A stretch of 64,000 nt of DNA from Kitasatospora atroaurantiaca. Its GTDB lineage: Bacteria > Actinomycetota > Actinomycetes > Streptomycetales > Streptomycetaceae. The stretch covers positions 2,480,001-2,544,000 of the forward strand of contig NZ_VIVR01000001.1 of assembly GCF_007828955.1 (NCBI RefSeq). The letters run 5' to 3'. Below the pieces are notes generated by a model that worked only from the letters and a program-made list of their open reading frames with translations, was not told where the DNA came from and made no database searches. Positions 1-8,867 of this stretch are shown piece by piece. Made by a program: the position numbers and the translations under genes. Within the stretch, counting starts at the first letter, position 1, and every line of letters starts with the position of its first letter.

Positions 1-113
1 CTGCCCTACGCCCTGGGCGAATTGATACCGAACAGATGCCGTCCGACAGGCGTGGGGCGCGAGGCATGAGCCACTACCGATTGTGCCGGGCCGAGGGGCC
101 CGACCGGAACAGA
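1..113. other. Intergenic stretch at the left edge, no gene seen
   Basis: No convincing coding region. In streptomycetes clpX normally follows clpP2, so its start probably lies just beyond the left edge, but nothing here proves that. Confidence 0.5.
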
Positions 114-168
114 CCGGGGCGGGGCGTAGGTCACGTACACCCCGTACGTCACGTACGCCCCGCCCCGG
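114..168 (-). terminator. Hairpin downstream of clpP2
   Basis: Perfect 15-bp inverted repeat: the arm at 114-128 (CCGGGGCGGGGCGTA) pairs with 154-168 across a 25-nt loop. It starts 13 bp after the clpP2 stop codon. There is no strong U-run, as is usual for actinomycete terminators. Confidence 0.75.
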
Positions 169-180
169 AGCTGCCCGAGG

Positions 181-837
181 TCAGTCGGTGAGCGAGGTCT
201 TGCGAGTCGAGATGATCTGGTCGATCAGCCCGTACTCCAGGGCCTCCTCGGCCGTCAGGATCTTGTCACGCTCGATGTCGTCACGGACCGTGGCGACGTC
301 CTTGTTGGAGTGCTTGGCCAGCATCTCCTCCAGCTGCTCGCGCATCCGGAAGATCTCCTTGGCCTGGATCTCCAGGTCCGACACCTGGCCGCGGCCGGTC
401 TCGGTGTACGGCTGGTGGATCAGGATCCGGGCGTTCGGCAGCGCCATCCGCTTACCGGGGGTGCCCGCCGCCAGCAGCACGGCAGCCGCCGAGGCCGCCT
501 GGCCCATGCAGACGGTGGTGATGTCCGGCTTGACGTACTGCATGGTGTCGTAGATGGCCGTCAGGGCCGTGAAGGAGCCGCCGGGCGAGTTGATGTACAT
601 CTGGATCTCGCGGTCCGGGTCCATCGACTCCAGGCAGAGCAGCTGGGCCATGATGTCGTTCGCGGAGACGTCGTCCACCTGCGAGCCGAGGAAGATGATG
701 CGCTCCTCGAAAAGCTTGGCGTACGGGTCGTACTCGCGGATGCCCTGCGAGGTGCGCTCGACGAAGCGCGGGACGATGTAGCGGCCCTCGGCGCGGGCGC
801 CGTAGTACTCGCCGCGGGGCGTCTGGGGGGTGTTCAT
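181..837 (-). CDS. clpP2: ATP-dependent Clp protease proteolytic subunit ClpP2
   Basis: Serine peptidase subunit of the cytoplasmic Clp protease, which degrades unfolded and tagged proteins fed by ClpX or ClpC. The 218-residue protein (S14 family) carries the catalytic triad Ser116 (in GQAASAA), His141 (in LIHQPY) and Asp191 (in IERDK). I chose the ATG at 837 because GGAGGA lies about 10 nt upstream and the protein then opens MNTPQTPRG, as expected for this paralogue. An upstream in-frame start at 930 would run into clpP1. It lies 52 bp after clpP1 on the same strand. In actinobacteria ClpP1 and ClpP2 form a mixed tetradecamer, so the two are probably co-transcribed and act together. Confidence 0.96.
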   Translation of the reverse strand: MNTPQTPRGEYYGARAEGRYIVPRFVERTSQGIREYDPYAKLFEERIIFLGSQVDDVSANDIMAQLLCLESMDPDREIQMYINSPGGSFTALTAIYDTMQYVKPDITTVCMGQAASAAAVLLAAGTPGKRMALPNARILIHQPYTETGRGQVSDLEIQAKEIFRMREQLEEMLAKHSNKDVATVRDDIERDKILTAEEALEYGLIDQIISTRKTSLTD

Positions 838-889
838 GGGGTGTCTGTCCTCCGAAGCGTACGGTCGGGTTTTCTGCTGCCGGCTGCTG

Positions 890-1528
890 TCAGGCGCCGG
901 TGCCGCCGCCGCCGGGGACGTCCGCGGCACTGTGCATGATCGAGTCGATCAGGCCGTACTCCTTGGCCTCCTCCGGGGTGAACCACCGGTCGCGGTCGGA
1001 GTCCGCGGTGACCCGCTCGAAGGACTGGCCGCTGTGCTGCGCGATCAGCTCGGACATCCGGCGCTTGGTGCGCAGCAGCTGCTCGGCCTGGATCCGGATG
1101 TCGGTGGCCGAGCCGCCGAGGCCGGCGGAGGGCTGGTGCATCAGGATGTTGGCGTTCGGCAGCGAGAACCGCTTGCCCTTGGCACCCGCGGTGAGCAGGA
1201 ACTGGCCCATCGAGGCCGCCATGCCCATCGCGATCGTGACCACGTCGTTCTTGATGTACTGCATGGTGTCGTAGATCGCCATGCCGGCCGTGATCGAGCC
1301 GCCCGGGGAGTTGATGTAGAGGTAGATGTCCTTGTCCGGGTCAGCGGCCAGGAGCAGCAGCTGGGCGGTGATCCGGTTGGCGATGTCGTCGTCGACCTGC
1401 TGGCCGAGGAAGATGATGCGCTCGTTGAGCAGCCGGTTGTAGACCTGGTCCCCCAGGCCGCCGAGCACGTCACCAGCGGCGGCGTGCGGCGCCATCAGGC
1501 CAGGCATCTGCATCTGCGGGAACGTCAC
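890..1528 (-). CDS. clpP1: ATP-dependent Clp protease proteolytic subunit ClpP1
   Basis: Partner subunit of ClpP2 in the Clp peptidase. The 212-residue S14 protein has Ser106 (in GMAASMGQ), His131 (in LMHQPSAG) and Asp180 (in SDRDRW). The usual YINSPGG motif is at 71-77. The C-terminus ends in a glycine-rich tail (PGGGGTGA), typical of the streptomycete protein. It lies between tig and clpP2. A hairpin separates it from tig, so it probably has its own promoter in 1529-1708, where a ClgR-like box is found. Confidence 0.96.
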   Translation of the reverse strand: MTFPQMQMPGLMAPHAAAGDVLGGLGDQVYNRLLNERIIFLGQQVDDDIANRITAQLLLLAADPDKDIYLYINSPGGSITAGMAIYDTMQYIKNDVVTIAMGMAASMGQFLLTAGAKGKRFSLPNANILMHQPSAGLGGSATDIRIQAEQLLRTKRRMSELIAQHSGQSFERVTADSDRDRWFTPEEAKEYGLIDSIMHSAADVPGGGGTGA

Positions 1529-1667
1529 TTAGCCACCTGCTCAGTCGAATTGAAGGCCGACCTGCGGCCGTCGTATGTCGCACAGCTCTGAGAGCTCACT
1601 GCTGTGAATGTCGCTGTCCATGGACCCTAACGCGCAGGCCCGGCCGCAGAATCCCCCACGCAGAGCT

Positions 1668-1684
1668 GTTCGCTGTGAGCGCAG
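1668..1684. promoter_or_regulatory. ClgR-like box upstream of clpP1
   Basis: The sequence GTTCGCTGTGAGCGCAG contains CGC and GCG half-sites with the 5-nt spacing of the actinobacterial ClgR operator (CGC-Y-N3-R-GCG). The left arm is perfect and the right arm is imperfect (GCGCA instead of GCGAA). ClgR activates clpP1P2 in Streptomyces. Assigning this site to ClgR is inference. Confidence 0.5.
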
Positions 1685-1708
1685 GGTTGGTACGGGAAGA
1701 GACGGCAG

Positions 1709-1741
1709 TGGGCCCGGCCACCAAACGGTGCCCGGGCCCAC
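1709..1741 (-). terminator. Hairpin terminator downstream of tig
   Basis: A 10-bp perfect stem (GTGGGCCCGG at 1709-1718 with 1732-1741), extended after one mismatch by CACC/GGTG around an AAAC loop. It follows the tig stop codon by 37 bp and separates tig from clpP1. Confidence 0.8.
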
Positions 1742-1777
1742 GGTGATGCCTACTGCCGGTGTTGCCTACTGCTGAAC

Positions 1778-3163
1778 TCAGGCCTCGGGGGTCTCGTCGG
1801 CGGTGGCGGCCTCGACCGTCTCGCCCGACTCCTCGGTCTCCTCGTCCTCGAAGGACACCAGCTCGCCGTTGGTGTCGGTCACCTTGGCGGCCTCGACGAC
1901 CAGCGCCAGCGCCTTGCCACGGGCGACCTCGCCGACCAGCAGCGGCACCTGGCCACCCTGGACGACCTGCTGGGCGAACTGGTCCGGGGTGAGGCCGGAG
2001 CCGGCGGCACGGCGGATCAGGTGCTCGGTGAGCTCTTCCTGGTTGACGCCGAGCTCCTCCTTGCCCACGATCTCGTCGAGCACGAACTGGGTCTTGATGC
2101 CCTTCTTGGCCTGCTCCTCGGTCTCCGCCAGGAAGTCCTCGAGGGACTTGTCCTGGGTGGCGAGGTAGGTCTCGAGGGTGAGGCCCATCGGCTCGAGCTG
2201 GTGGTGCTCGAGGTTGTGACGGCGGGTCTCGATCTCGTCCTTGAGGAGCTTCTCCGGGTACTCCATCTCGACCAGCTTCAGCAGCTCGTCCAGGACGCGC
2301 TCCTGGGCCTGGGTGGCCTGGTCGAACTCACGCATGCGCTCCAGGCGCTTGCGGGAGTCGGCCGTCAGCTCCTCCAGGGTGTCGAACTCGCTCGCCAGCT
2401 GGGCGAACTCGTCGTCCAGCTCGGGGAGCTCCTTCTCCTGGACGGCCGTCACGGTGACGGTGACCTCGGAGCTCTTGCCGGCCTGGGTGCCGCCCTTGAG
2501 CTCGGTGGTGAAGGTGGCGGAGGCGCCGGCCGACAGGCCGATGACGGCCTCGTCGATGCCGTCCAGCAGGCGGCCGGAGCCGATCTCGTAGCTCACGCCG
2601 GTGGCGGTGCCGTCCTCCGGCACCTCACCGTCGACCTTGGCCTCGAGGTCGACGACCACGACGTCGCCGGCGGCCGCGGCGCGCTCGACGTCCTTGACCG
2701 AGGAGAAGCGCTCGCGCAGCTGCTCCAGCGACTTCTCGACGTCGGCCTCGTCGACCACGATCGGGTCGACGGCCACCTCGATGCCGGCGAAGTCCGGGAG
2801 GGTGATCTCGGGACGGACGTCGACCTCGGCGGTGAACTTGAGGTCGCCACCGTCGGCGAGCTTCTCGACACCCTCGATGTCGGTGATCTCGGGCTGGCCG
2901 AGGACCTCGATCTTGCCCTCGTCGACGGCCTGCGTGTAGAAGCGCGGAAGGGCGTCGTTGACGGCCTCCTCCAGCACGGCCGCACGGCCGAAGCGCTGGT
3001 CGATCACACGGTTCGGGATCTTGCCCTTACGGAAGCCCGGGACCGAGACCTGCTGGTTGATCTTCTTGTACGCCGCGTCGAGGCTGGGCTTGAGCTCCTC
3101 GAAGGGCACCTCGACGGTGAGTCGAACCCGGGTCGGGTTCAGAGTCTCGACGGCGCTCTTCAC
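1778..3163 (-). CDS. tig: Trigger factor, ribosome-bound chaperone and peptidyl-prolyl isomerase
   Basis: Binds the ribosome exit tunnel and helps nascent chains fold. The 461-residue protein starts at GTG 3163, preceded by AGGAGAC at good spacing; the longer upstream open frame is not typical of the family. The ribosome-docking signature GFRKGK is at residues 43-48. The FKBP-like isomerase domain spans roughly 150-245 and the helical C-terminal chaperone domain roughly 250-430. The tail is acidic and runs of Glu and Thr end the protein. Linkage with clpP1/clpP2 is a conserved arrangement in streptomycetes. Confidence 0.96.
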   Translation of the reverse strand: MKSAVETLNPTRVRLTVEVPFEELKPSLDAAYKKINQQVSVPGFRKGKIPNRVIDQRFGRAAVLEEAVNDALPRFYTQAVDEGKIEVLGQPEITDIEGVEKLADGGDLKFTAEVDVRPEITLPDFAGIEVAVDPIVVDEADVEKSLEQLRERFSSVKDVERAAAAGDVVVVDLEAKVDGEVPEDGTATGVSYEIGSGRLLDGIDEAVIGLSAGASATFTTELKGGTQAGKSSEVTVTVTAVQEKELPELDDEFAQLASEFDTLEELTADSRKRLERMREFDQATQAQERVLDELLKLVEMEYPEKLLKDEIETRRHNLEHHQLEPMGLTLETYLATQDKSLEDFLAETEEQAKKGIKTQFVLDEIVGKEELGVNQEELTEHLIRRAAGSGLTPDQFAQQVVQGGQVPLLVGEVARGKALALVVEAAKVTDTNGELVSFEDEETEESGETVEAATADETPEA

Positions 3164-3400
3164 GGTTGGGTCTCCTAAGGGCTTGCGGTCTGGTTGTCTC
3201 CGCCCGCTTCGTGCGGCCGTGGGCCGGTACTGGCGGGCGAGACGGGCGATGGGCGGTTGGAGCTGCATCTCCCGTACGGGGGTGGACGGTGAGCGTGACT
3301 CCTCGCCCTCGGGCGGTTGACCTGCACGCATGCCACAGGGACTACCGCCAGCGACCCATCCTACCGGTACCACGAAAGGCGGACGCCAGGGCGACGCTGA

Positions 3401-4882
3401 TCAGGCCGCCGACACGCCCGCGGGCTCGGGCTCACGGTCGGTCCCCGGGGCCCTGCGCATGGTCGCCGCAGCGTCCGAATCCCGGACGAACAGGGCCGTC
3501 ACGGCCGCCACCAGGGCAAGGGCGGAGGCCACCAGGAAGGCCGCGCGGTACGCGTCAAGGTTCGCCGTGGGCGTACCTCCGACCGTGGTGGTCACCGTTC
3601 CGACGGCCGCCAGCACGGTGCCGAGGATCGCCACGCCGAGTGCCGAGCCGAGCTGGCGCTGAGCGTTGTAGAGCGTCGAGGCGCCCCCGGTGGACGCCGG
3701 GGAGATGGTCGAGAAGGCCGCAGTCTGGGACGGCATGAAGACGTGCGACATGGCGAAGCCGGTGACGAACAGCAACACCCGGACGGCCCACAGGTTGCTC
3801 CCCGGCCCGATGGCGGCCATCAGGGCCAGGCAGAGCGCCACCACGGTGGCGCCGGCCACCAGCAGCCGGCGCGGGCCGACCCTCGGGTAGAGGCGGCCGG
3901 CCACCTGTGAGGCGATCATCACGCCGATCGCCTCAGGGAAGACCATCAGACCGCTGTGCAGGGCGTCCATGCCGAGGGCGTCCTGCATCAGCAGGGGGAA
4001 GAGGTAGAGCATCCCGAGGAAGGCGGCGCCGGAGAAGAGCGAGAGCAGGTTCGCCGTACGGAAGATCCGGTCGCGGAACAGCCGGAGGGCCAGCATCGGC
4101 TCGGGGCGGCGGAGTTCGACCACCACCAGAGCCGCGAGGGCGACCAGGCCGACCGCCGCCGGGACCAGGATCCTGACGGTCCCCCAGCCCTGGCTCGCGC
4201 CCTCGGAGAGCGCGTACATCGCCAGGCCGAAGCCGACCGCCGCCAGCAGGAAGCCGGCGGCGTCGAAACGGCCGGCCCGCTCGGTGCGGTAGTCGGGGAG
4301 GAAGAGGACGCCGAAGACCAGGGCGAGGATGCCGATCGGGACGTTGACGATGAAGACCCAGTGCCAGGACCAGCTGTCCACCAGCCAGCCGCCGAGCACC
4401 GGGCCGAGCGCAGGCGCGACGGCGGTGGGGAGCATCAGGACGCGCGTGGCGCGCATCCGCTCCTCCTGCGGGAAGGCCCGGAACAGCATGGTCATCCCGA
4501 CCGGGGTGAGCAGGCCGCCGGCCGCGCCCTGGAAGATCCGGTAGACCGTCAACTGGTCGAGGCTGCCCGCGCTGCCGCAGAGCAGCGAGGCCACCGTGAA
4601 CAGGGCGAGGGCGGCCAGGAAGACCCTGCGGGTGCCGTACCTGTCGCCCAGCCAGCCGGAGAGCGGCACGAAGACGGCGAGGGTGACCAGGTAGCCGACG
4701 TTGACCACGCCGACCGAGGCGGGGTCGACTGCGAACTGGCGGCCGATCGAGGGGAGCGCCACGTTCACGATCGTGGTGTCCATGATCGACATGAAGAGTG
4801 CGGCCACGAAGACCACACCGACGGCGACCTTCGGGTCGAGCCCCCGGCGAGGGGTGACGGCGGCGGGGTCGGGCGCAGGCAT
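3401..4882 (-). CDS. DHA2-family MFS transporter, probable multidrug exporter
   Basis: Cytoplasmic membrane drug:H+ antiporter of the EmrB/QacA type, about 14 transmembrane helices over 493 residues. The first helix carries the family motif MDTTIVNVALPSI. The loop after helix 2 has GDRYGTRR (MFS motif A), and the antiporter motif C is seen as ALGPVLGGWL. Start chosen at ATG 4882 (MPAPDPAAV), since the upstream frame (to 4942) is Arg/Thr-rich and unlike a transporter N-terminus. No regulator gene is adjacent, so the substrate cannot be inferred. Confidence 0.88.
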   Translation of the reverse strand: MPAPDPAAVTPRRGLDPKVAVGVVFVAALFMSIMDTTIVNVALPSIGRQFAVDPASVGVVNVGYLVTLAVFVPLSGWLGDRYGTRRVFLAALALFTVASLLCGSAGSLDQLTVYRIFQGAAGGLLTPVGMTMLFRAFPQEERMRATRVLMLPTAVAPALGPVLGGWLVDSWSWHWVFIVNVPIGILALVFGVLFLPDYRTERAGRFDAAGFLLAAVGFGLAMYALSEGASQGWGTVRILVPAAVGLVALAALVVVELRRPEPMLALRLFRDRIFRTANLLSLFSGAAFLGMLYLFPLLMQDALGMDALHSGLMVFPEAIGVMIASQVAGRLYPRVGPRRLLVAGATVVALCLALMAAIGPGSNLWAVRVLLFVTGFAMSHVFMPSQTAAFSTISPASTGGASTLYNAQRQLGSALGVAILGTVLAAVGTVTTTVGGTPTANLDAYRAAFLVASALALVAAVTALFVRDSDAAATMRRAPGTDREPEPAGVSAA

Positions 4883-4982
4883 GGGGGCTCGCTGTTCAGT
4901 CGGGTCTCGGGGGGTCCGTCGATCGCCACATTGGGTGAACAATCAACATTCCAGGGTGCCCGAGCGACCCCGCAAACGCCAA

Positions 4983-5010
4983 CAGGGCCCCGCCCGCGGA
5001 CGAGACCCTG
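4983..5010 (-). terminator. Hairpin downstream of tRNA-Pro
   Basis: A 10-bp stem with G-U wobbles (CAGGGTCTCG against CGGGGCCCTG on the minus strand) beginning 8 nt beyond the tRNA-Pro 3' end. Confidence 0.6.
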
Positions 5011-5018
5011 CCGCACTG

Positions 5019-5092
5019 TCGGGGTGACCGGATTCGAACCGACGGCCTTCCGCTCCCAAAGCGGACGCGCTACCAAACTGCGCCACACCCCG
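5019..5092 (-). tRNA. tRNA-Pro (anticodon TGG)
   Basis: On the minus strand CGGGGTG pairs with CACCCCG to form the acceptor stem. The anticodon arm is TCCGC-TTTGGGA-GCGGA, giving anticodon TGG, and the T-arm contains GGTTCGAATCC. The 3' CCA is not encoded, which is normal in streptomycetes. Length 74 nt. Confidence 0.96.
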
Positions 5093-5268
5093 TGGTGCCG
5101 AGAGGAAGCGTACACGTCGACAACACCCTGTTCGCCGTTATATCGGCGGGCCGCGGGACATGCCCGGAGCCGAAAGCGGTGTGCAAGCAACCGGCCCGAC
5201 CAGGTACGCTGACCCTGTCCTCGCGACCGGCAACGGCCCGGGGGCGGCGTGTGCTCAGGCACATGCAC

Positions 5269-5339
5269 GCGGGCGTAGCTCAATGGTAGAGCCCCAGTCT
5301 TCCAAACTGGCCACGCGAGTTCGATTCTCGTCGCCCGCT
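5269..5339 (+). tRNA. tRNA-Gly (anticodon TCC)
   Basis: Acceptor stem GCGGGCG/CGCCCGC; anticodon arm CCAGT-CTTCCAA-ACTGG, giving anticodon TCC; T-arm contains GTTCGATTC. CCA is not encoded. Divergent from tRNA-Pro. Confidence 0.96.
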
Positions 5340-5346
5340 CCATCAG

Positions 5347-5389
5347 TTCGGCCCCAGGTCAGCGGTTCATCCGCCGGCCTGGGGCCGAA
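5347..5389 (+). terminator. Hairpin terminator downstream of tRNA-Gly
   Basis: Perfect 12-bp arms TTCGGCCCCAGG (5347-5358) and CCTGGGGCCGAA (5378-5389), with a smaller GCGG/CCGC stem inside the loop. Begins 8 nt after the tRNA. Confidence 0.85.
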
Positions 5390-5627
5390 GTCGTTTGAAG
5401 GTCCGTCAGGGCGTCGCGCCCGGGCCGTGCCCGTCCGGATCGATCTTGCTGCGGCGGGAGGACCTGGGCCTGGGTGCCGTTCAGTAATGCCACTGCGGAC
5501 GCCTTGGCTGCGGCCGTGCGCCCGCTGGTCGTCGAGCTGCGGGTCGAGCCCCTCGGTGGCGATTCCGGACTGTGGGGCGGTCCGGTGGGCGACGAGCGGT
5601 ATGCCCTGGTGGCGAGGGTCCGCCGGG
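5390..5627. other. Intergenic region without a supported gene
   Basis: Open frames run through here on both strands, but none has a good ribosome binding site or a recognisable product. It lies between two convergent terminators. Confidence 0.5.
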
Positions 5628-5667
5628 CGCGGCCCCGGGCGGTGAGTGATCACCGGCCGGGGCCGCG
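5628..5667 (-). terminator. Hairpin terminator downstream of the M23 peptidase gene
   Basis: Perfect 11-bp outer stem (CGCGGCCCCGG at 5628-5638 with 5657-5667) and a 6-bp inner stem CGGTGA/TCACCG around a GTGA loop. 18 bp beyond the stop codon. Confidence 0.85.
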
Positions 5668-5685
5668 CGGGTGTCCGACGGGGTG

Positions 5686-6672
5686 TCAGATCTTGACGCC
5701 GTGGCTCGCCAGGTAGGCGACCGGGTCGATGTCGGAGCCGTAGGCCGGGCCGGTGCGGACCTCGAAGTGGAGGTGCGGGCCGGACGCGTTGCCGGTGGCG
5801 CCGGAGAGGCCGATCTGCTGGCCCACCGTCACGGTCTGGCCGGCCCTGACGGAGATGGACGACAGGTGGGCGTACTGGGAGTACTTGCCGTCGGCGTGCT
5901 TGATGACGACCTCGTTGCCGTACGCACCGCCCGAGCCGGCCGAGACGACGGTGCCGGCGGCGATCGCCTTGACCGAGGTGCCGGTGGAGACCGGGAAGTC
6001 CACGCCGGTGTGGTGGCCGCTGGACCAGGAGGAACCGGCGACGCCGTAGCCGGTCGTGATGCGGCTGCTCACCGGAGCGGTGTAACCCGAGGAGGCGGCG
6101 ACCGCGGAGGACGAGGACACCGAGTCGGAGGAGCTCGCGGTCGACGACTTGGCGGCGGAGGAGGACGAGGAGGCCTTCGGCGCCGCGGCCTTGGCGGTCG
6201 ACGGCTTCGGGGCCTCCTGCTTCGGAGCCTCCTGCTTCGGGGTCGCGGCCTGCGGCGCAGCGGCGGCGGCCTTGCCGGAGAGCGAGAGGTGCTGGCCGGG
6301 GAAGATCAGGTTCGGGTTGCTGCCGACGACGCTGCGGTTGTCCTCGTACAGCTTCTGCCAGCCGCCACCGACCTGCTGGGCGTCCGCGATCTTCGAGAGG
6401 GTGTCGCCGCTGACGACGTCGTACGAGCGCGCGGCGGAGGCGGCGGGGGCGGGAGCGGAGGTGGTCTCCGCGACCGGCTTGACCTCGATGGCGTCGATGG
6501 AGGTCTTGGTGGTCGTCGACGCGGCGGGCGCGGTCGACTGGTGGCTGTCGGTCCCGTGGGCGCTCGCGGCGGTGACCGGGAGGGCGAGGGAGGCACCGGC
6601 CACGCCGGTGGCGACGGCGATGCGGGTGAGGCGGGACAGCTTTATGCGGCGGTGCTTGCCCTTTGCGGACAT
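5686..6672 (-). CDS. Secreted LysM domain M23-family peptidoglycan endopeptidase
   Basis: Extracellular cell-wall hydrolase. The 328-residue protein starts at ATG 6672 (MSAKGKHRR) with a basic n-region, a hydrophobic core and an Ala-Ser-Ala signal-peptidase site near residue 37. A LysM peptidoglycan-binding domain follows (roughly 83-132, starting YDVVSGDTLSKIAD), then a Lys/Pro/Ala/Ser-rich linker with repeated KQEAP, then an M23 zinc peptidase domain with HHTGVDF and the terminal HLHFEV motif. It probably cuts peptidoglycan cross-links during growth, germination or sporulation. The gene sits directly behind a c-di-AMP riboswitch, matching the known control of streptomycete wall hydrolases such as rpfA. 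Confidence 0.93.
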   Translation of the reverse strand: MSAKGKHRRIKLSRLTRIAVATGVAGASLALPVTAASAHGTDSHQSTAPAASTTTKTSIDAIEVKPVAETTSAPAPAASAARSYDVVSGDTLSKIADAQQVGGGWQKLYEDNRSVVGSNPNLIFPGQHLSLSGKAAAAAPQAATPKQEAPKQEAPKPSTAKAAAPKASSSSSAAKSSTASSSDSVSSSSAVAASSGYTAPVSSRITTGYGVAGSSWSSGHHTGVDFPVSTGTSVKAIAAGTVVSAGSGGAYGNEVVIKHADGKYSQYAHLSSISVRAGQTVTVGQQIGLSGATGNASGPHLHFEVRTGPAYGSDIDPVAYLASHGVKI

Positions 6673-6724
6673 GAGGGGGTCCTCTCCGACGCCGGCGAGG
6701 TGAGCTGTCGGGTTCGGGCGGGAG

Positions 6725-6857
6725 ATGCCCGGCCGCGGAAAGAGAGCGGCTTCACCCCAAGCCGTCCCGGAACACCGGGATCGGCGACTTACCTTGGGTC
6801 CCCCGCTCCTGCCGTGCAGTGCCTGGTTCGAGGCGCCGGGCAGCGGCAGGATTTGGC
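6725..6857 (-). promoter_or_regulatory. Cyclic di-AMP (ydaO/yuaA-type) riboswitch
   Basis: On the minus strand, 50-190 nt before the M23 peptidase start, the leader contains the two most conserved blocks of the ydaO class: GCGGGGGACCCAAGGTAAGTC (about 6787-6807) and CTTGGGGTGAAGCCGC (about 6747-6762). Between them is a hairpin, TCCCGGTGTTCCGGGA. The class binds c-di-AMP and turns genes off. In streptomycetes it is known upstream of cell-wall hydrolase genes. Exact ends are approximate. Confidence 0.9.
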
Positions 6858-7245
6858 GTTCTGCCCGGTGAGCCGCCCGGACGATGGCCGGGCAGGTGTC
6901 GAAGCAAAGCCGATGGGACGTACACAAGGCAAGTCCCCGGCGAGCGGGATGTAAGGCCCGGATAAGGGTGAACGGGCCCGAGGTCACTCTCCGCCGAGCG
7001 GGTACTGCTCACCGCGTTCTCATCTTTCACCCTGCGTGCGAGAGCGGCCGCCGTGCCGTGACCGATCCGACCCTGTGTGCCCGTCCGGACACGGTCCGGC
7101 ACCGCCGGAAGAATCTTCGGTGACCCCGGTCACCTCACGGCACCTCGACAGCTGACGATGCGTTTCCCGCTGGGGCCCTGGGCCGATACTCTCGCTCGCG
7201 TTCGATGTTCGAAGTTCGATGCCTCATTCGATCGAGGAGCCGCCC

Positions 7246-8022
7246 GTGCGTCCGCAGGACCGACTCGCAGTGATCCAGCGCAGCGTGGTCCGCGAAATGG
7301 CGCGTTACGGCAAGGAGTTCACGGTCGACGGCAGCGTGGTGCGCGGGCCCGGCACCACCGCGGTGGCCGTCCGCGAGCACCCGGGCGACGGCGGCGCCGG
7401 CCACGTCGACCTGGGCTTCGTACTCCACCTCGGGCGCGCGGACGCCCCCGTGGTGTGGGACTGCGCGGCCGGGCTCGGCAAGACCGAGGAGGAGAAGCTC
7501 GACAACGCCGTGAAGATGTGGGCCACCACGACCGCCACCACGGTGCTGGAGCTGCTCGAGCACCGCGGCGAGCACGCCGACCACTACCGGCACGCCGAGC
7601 TGTCCGACTGGCACGCCGTGCAGGGCCCCGCCGCCGTCTTCGGCTTCGGCACCGAGCGGCTGACGGGCTGGCTGGCCGACCACCAGGTGCTGCCCGCGCT
7701 GGCCGAGGCGCTGCGGCCCGAGCTGACGGCGCCGGACGTGAACGGCGTGAAGCTCTTCCTCGGCGGCAGGGCCGGGGAGGACATCGCCGAGGTCCGGGTG
7801 AACGGCGAGGTGTCGGAGCCCGCCTCGGCGGCACTGCGCGCCATGGACTGGCCCCGCGGCGAACGCCTCTGCTGGGCCCGCCTGTTCATCCTGCTCGCGG
7901 CCGAGGGCGTCACCCGGCCGGAGCCCGTACGCCCCGAGCCGGCACCCGCTCCGGTGCACGCGCCGGCGCCACGGCGCGGCCTGGTCAGCCGCTGGTGGCA
8001 GGCCCGGCGGGCAGGCCAGTAG
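7246..8022 (+). CDS. DUF6348 family protein
   Basis: Uncharacterised streptomycete protein; 258 residues from GTG 7246. That start has GAGGAG six bases upstream; an ATG at 7219 in the same frame is possible but has no clear ribosome binding site. No signal peptide or membrane helix. The middle contains conserved-looking blocks (WATTTATTVLELLEHRGEHADHY and WHAVQGPAAVFGFG), and the C-terminus is Pro/Ala-rich then basic (RRGLVSRWWQARR). Family membership is by recall of similar sequences; no function is known. It is divergent from the M23 peptidase. Confidence 0.75.
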   Translation: MRPQDRLAVIQRSVVREMARYGKEFTVDGSVVRGPGTTAVAVREHPGDGGAGHVDLGFVLHLGRADAPVVWDCAAGLGKTEEEKLDNAVKMWATTTATTVLELLEHRGEHADHYRHAELSDWHAVQGPAAVFGFGTERLTGWLADHQVLPALAEALRPELTAPDVNGVKLFLGGRAGEDIAEVRVNGEVSEPASAALRAMDWPRGERLCWARLFILLAAEGVTRPEPVRPEPAPAPVHAPAPRRGLVSRWWQARRAGQ

Positions 8023-8110
8023 ACCCGCCGGCCCGAGGGCCTCGGGAACGTCCGGGTCACGTGCTCGACGGAAGAAGCCTCGGTGGACGCGCGCGTCCGC
8101 CGAGGAGGCG

Positions 8111-8305
8111 TCAGCTGGCGACCGAGGAGATGGTCTGTGCCAGCTGGTTGAGGAAGTCCTGGATGGGCTTGGCCGCCGTGGACTGGCTGACCATGAAGCC
8201 GAAGAGCGCGGCGATGATCGCATGACTGGTCTTCAGCTGCTTGTTGCGGATGAAGATGACGACGATGACGCCGAACAGGAACAACGCGGAGACGGAGAAG
8301 GCCAC
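8111..8305 (-). CDS. Small membrane protein of unknown function
   Basis: 64 residues from a GTG start. The first about 20 residues form one transmembrane helix (AFSVSALFLFGVIVVIFI), followed by a basic stretch (RNKQLKT), a second hydrophobic segment (AIIAALFGFMV) and an amphipathic end. Similar short proteins with an ALFGF core recur in streptomycete genomes. It converges on the DUF6348 gene with an 88-bp gap. No function can be assigned. Confidence 0.7.
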   Translation of the reverse strand: MAFSVSALFLFGVIVVIFIRNKQLKTSHAIIAALFGFMVSQSTAAKPIQDFLNQLAQTISSVAS

Positions 8306-8867
8306 CCGGACTCACTTCCTCATTCTTTTCGAAGCGTGGCTGCGTCGGGGCTCCGTGCCGAAACCCCATGGCGACGCCGGACCCCGGCCTGTCCGGAAGA
8401 CCGCCCGACCGCGTGCTGCCGCCGCTGCCGGACTGCCCCCTCCGCACCCAGCTGTGGCGCGGACGGTCCCGGGCGGAAGCCGACCGATCACGCCGCAACC
8501 GGGGCACCGAGCAGCCGTACGACGCTTGCCGTCAGCCGCATGTGGCGCCCCCAATCCCCCGAGAATCGACCAGTCCCACCCGGACTCAGTGTGGTCGTTC
8601 GTGCGGACTGCGTAAAGGACTTGCCGGAAGGCAGGCCCGAAGATCCTGCGATGTGAGACGAATTTCCGCCGACCGAGACGATAGCGGAGCTCCTCTGACG
8701 GAGCGTCGGCAGGGCCCGGATGACCGGCTTCGGAGCGGGCGACCGGCGGCTGGGAACCGGGTAGATCCACTCGGGCGACGAGCCGTCAGGAATGGCCGAA
8801 GATCACCACCCGGGCTTGACATGCGGGCGCCAGGCCTCAGCCCGACGGGCGGCGGCGGCCACCGCTC
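8306..8867. other. 560-bp intergenic region, no supported gene
   Basis: Open frames exist on both strands but have no plausible product. The region should hold the promoter of the small membrane protein gene (left end) and the 3' end of the phosphatase unit (right end). I see no strong hairpin or operator. Confidence 0.45.

Noticed and set aside
5474..5716. An 80-residue plus-strand frame near the M23 gene
   Set aside because: It crosses the M23 terminator and has no ribosome binding site or conserved-looking feature.
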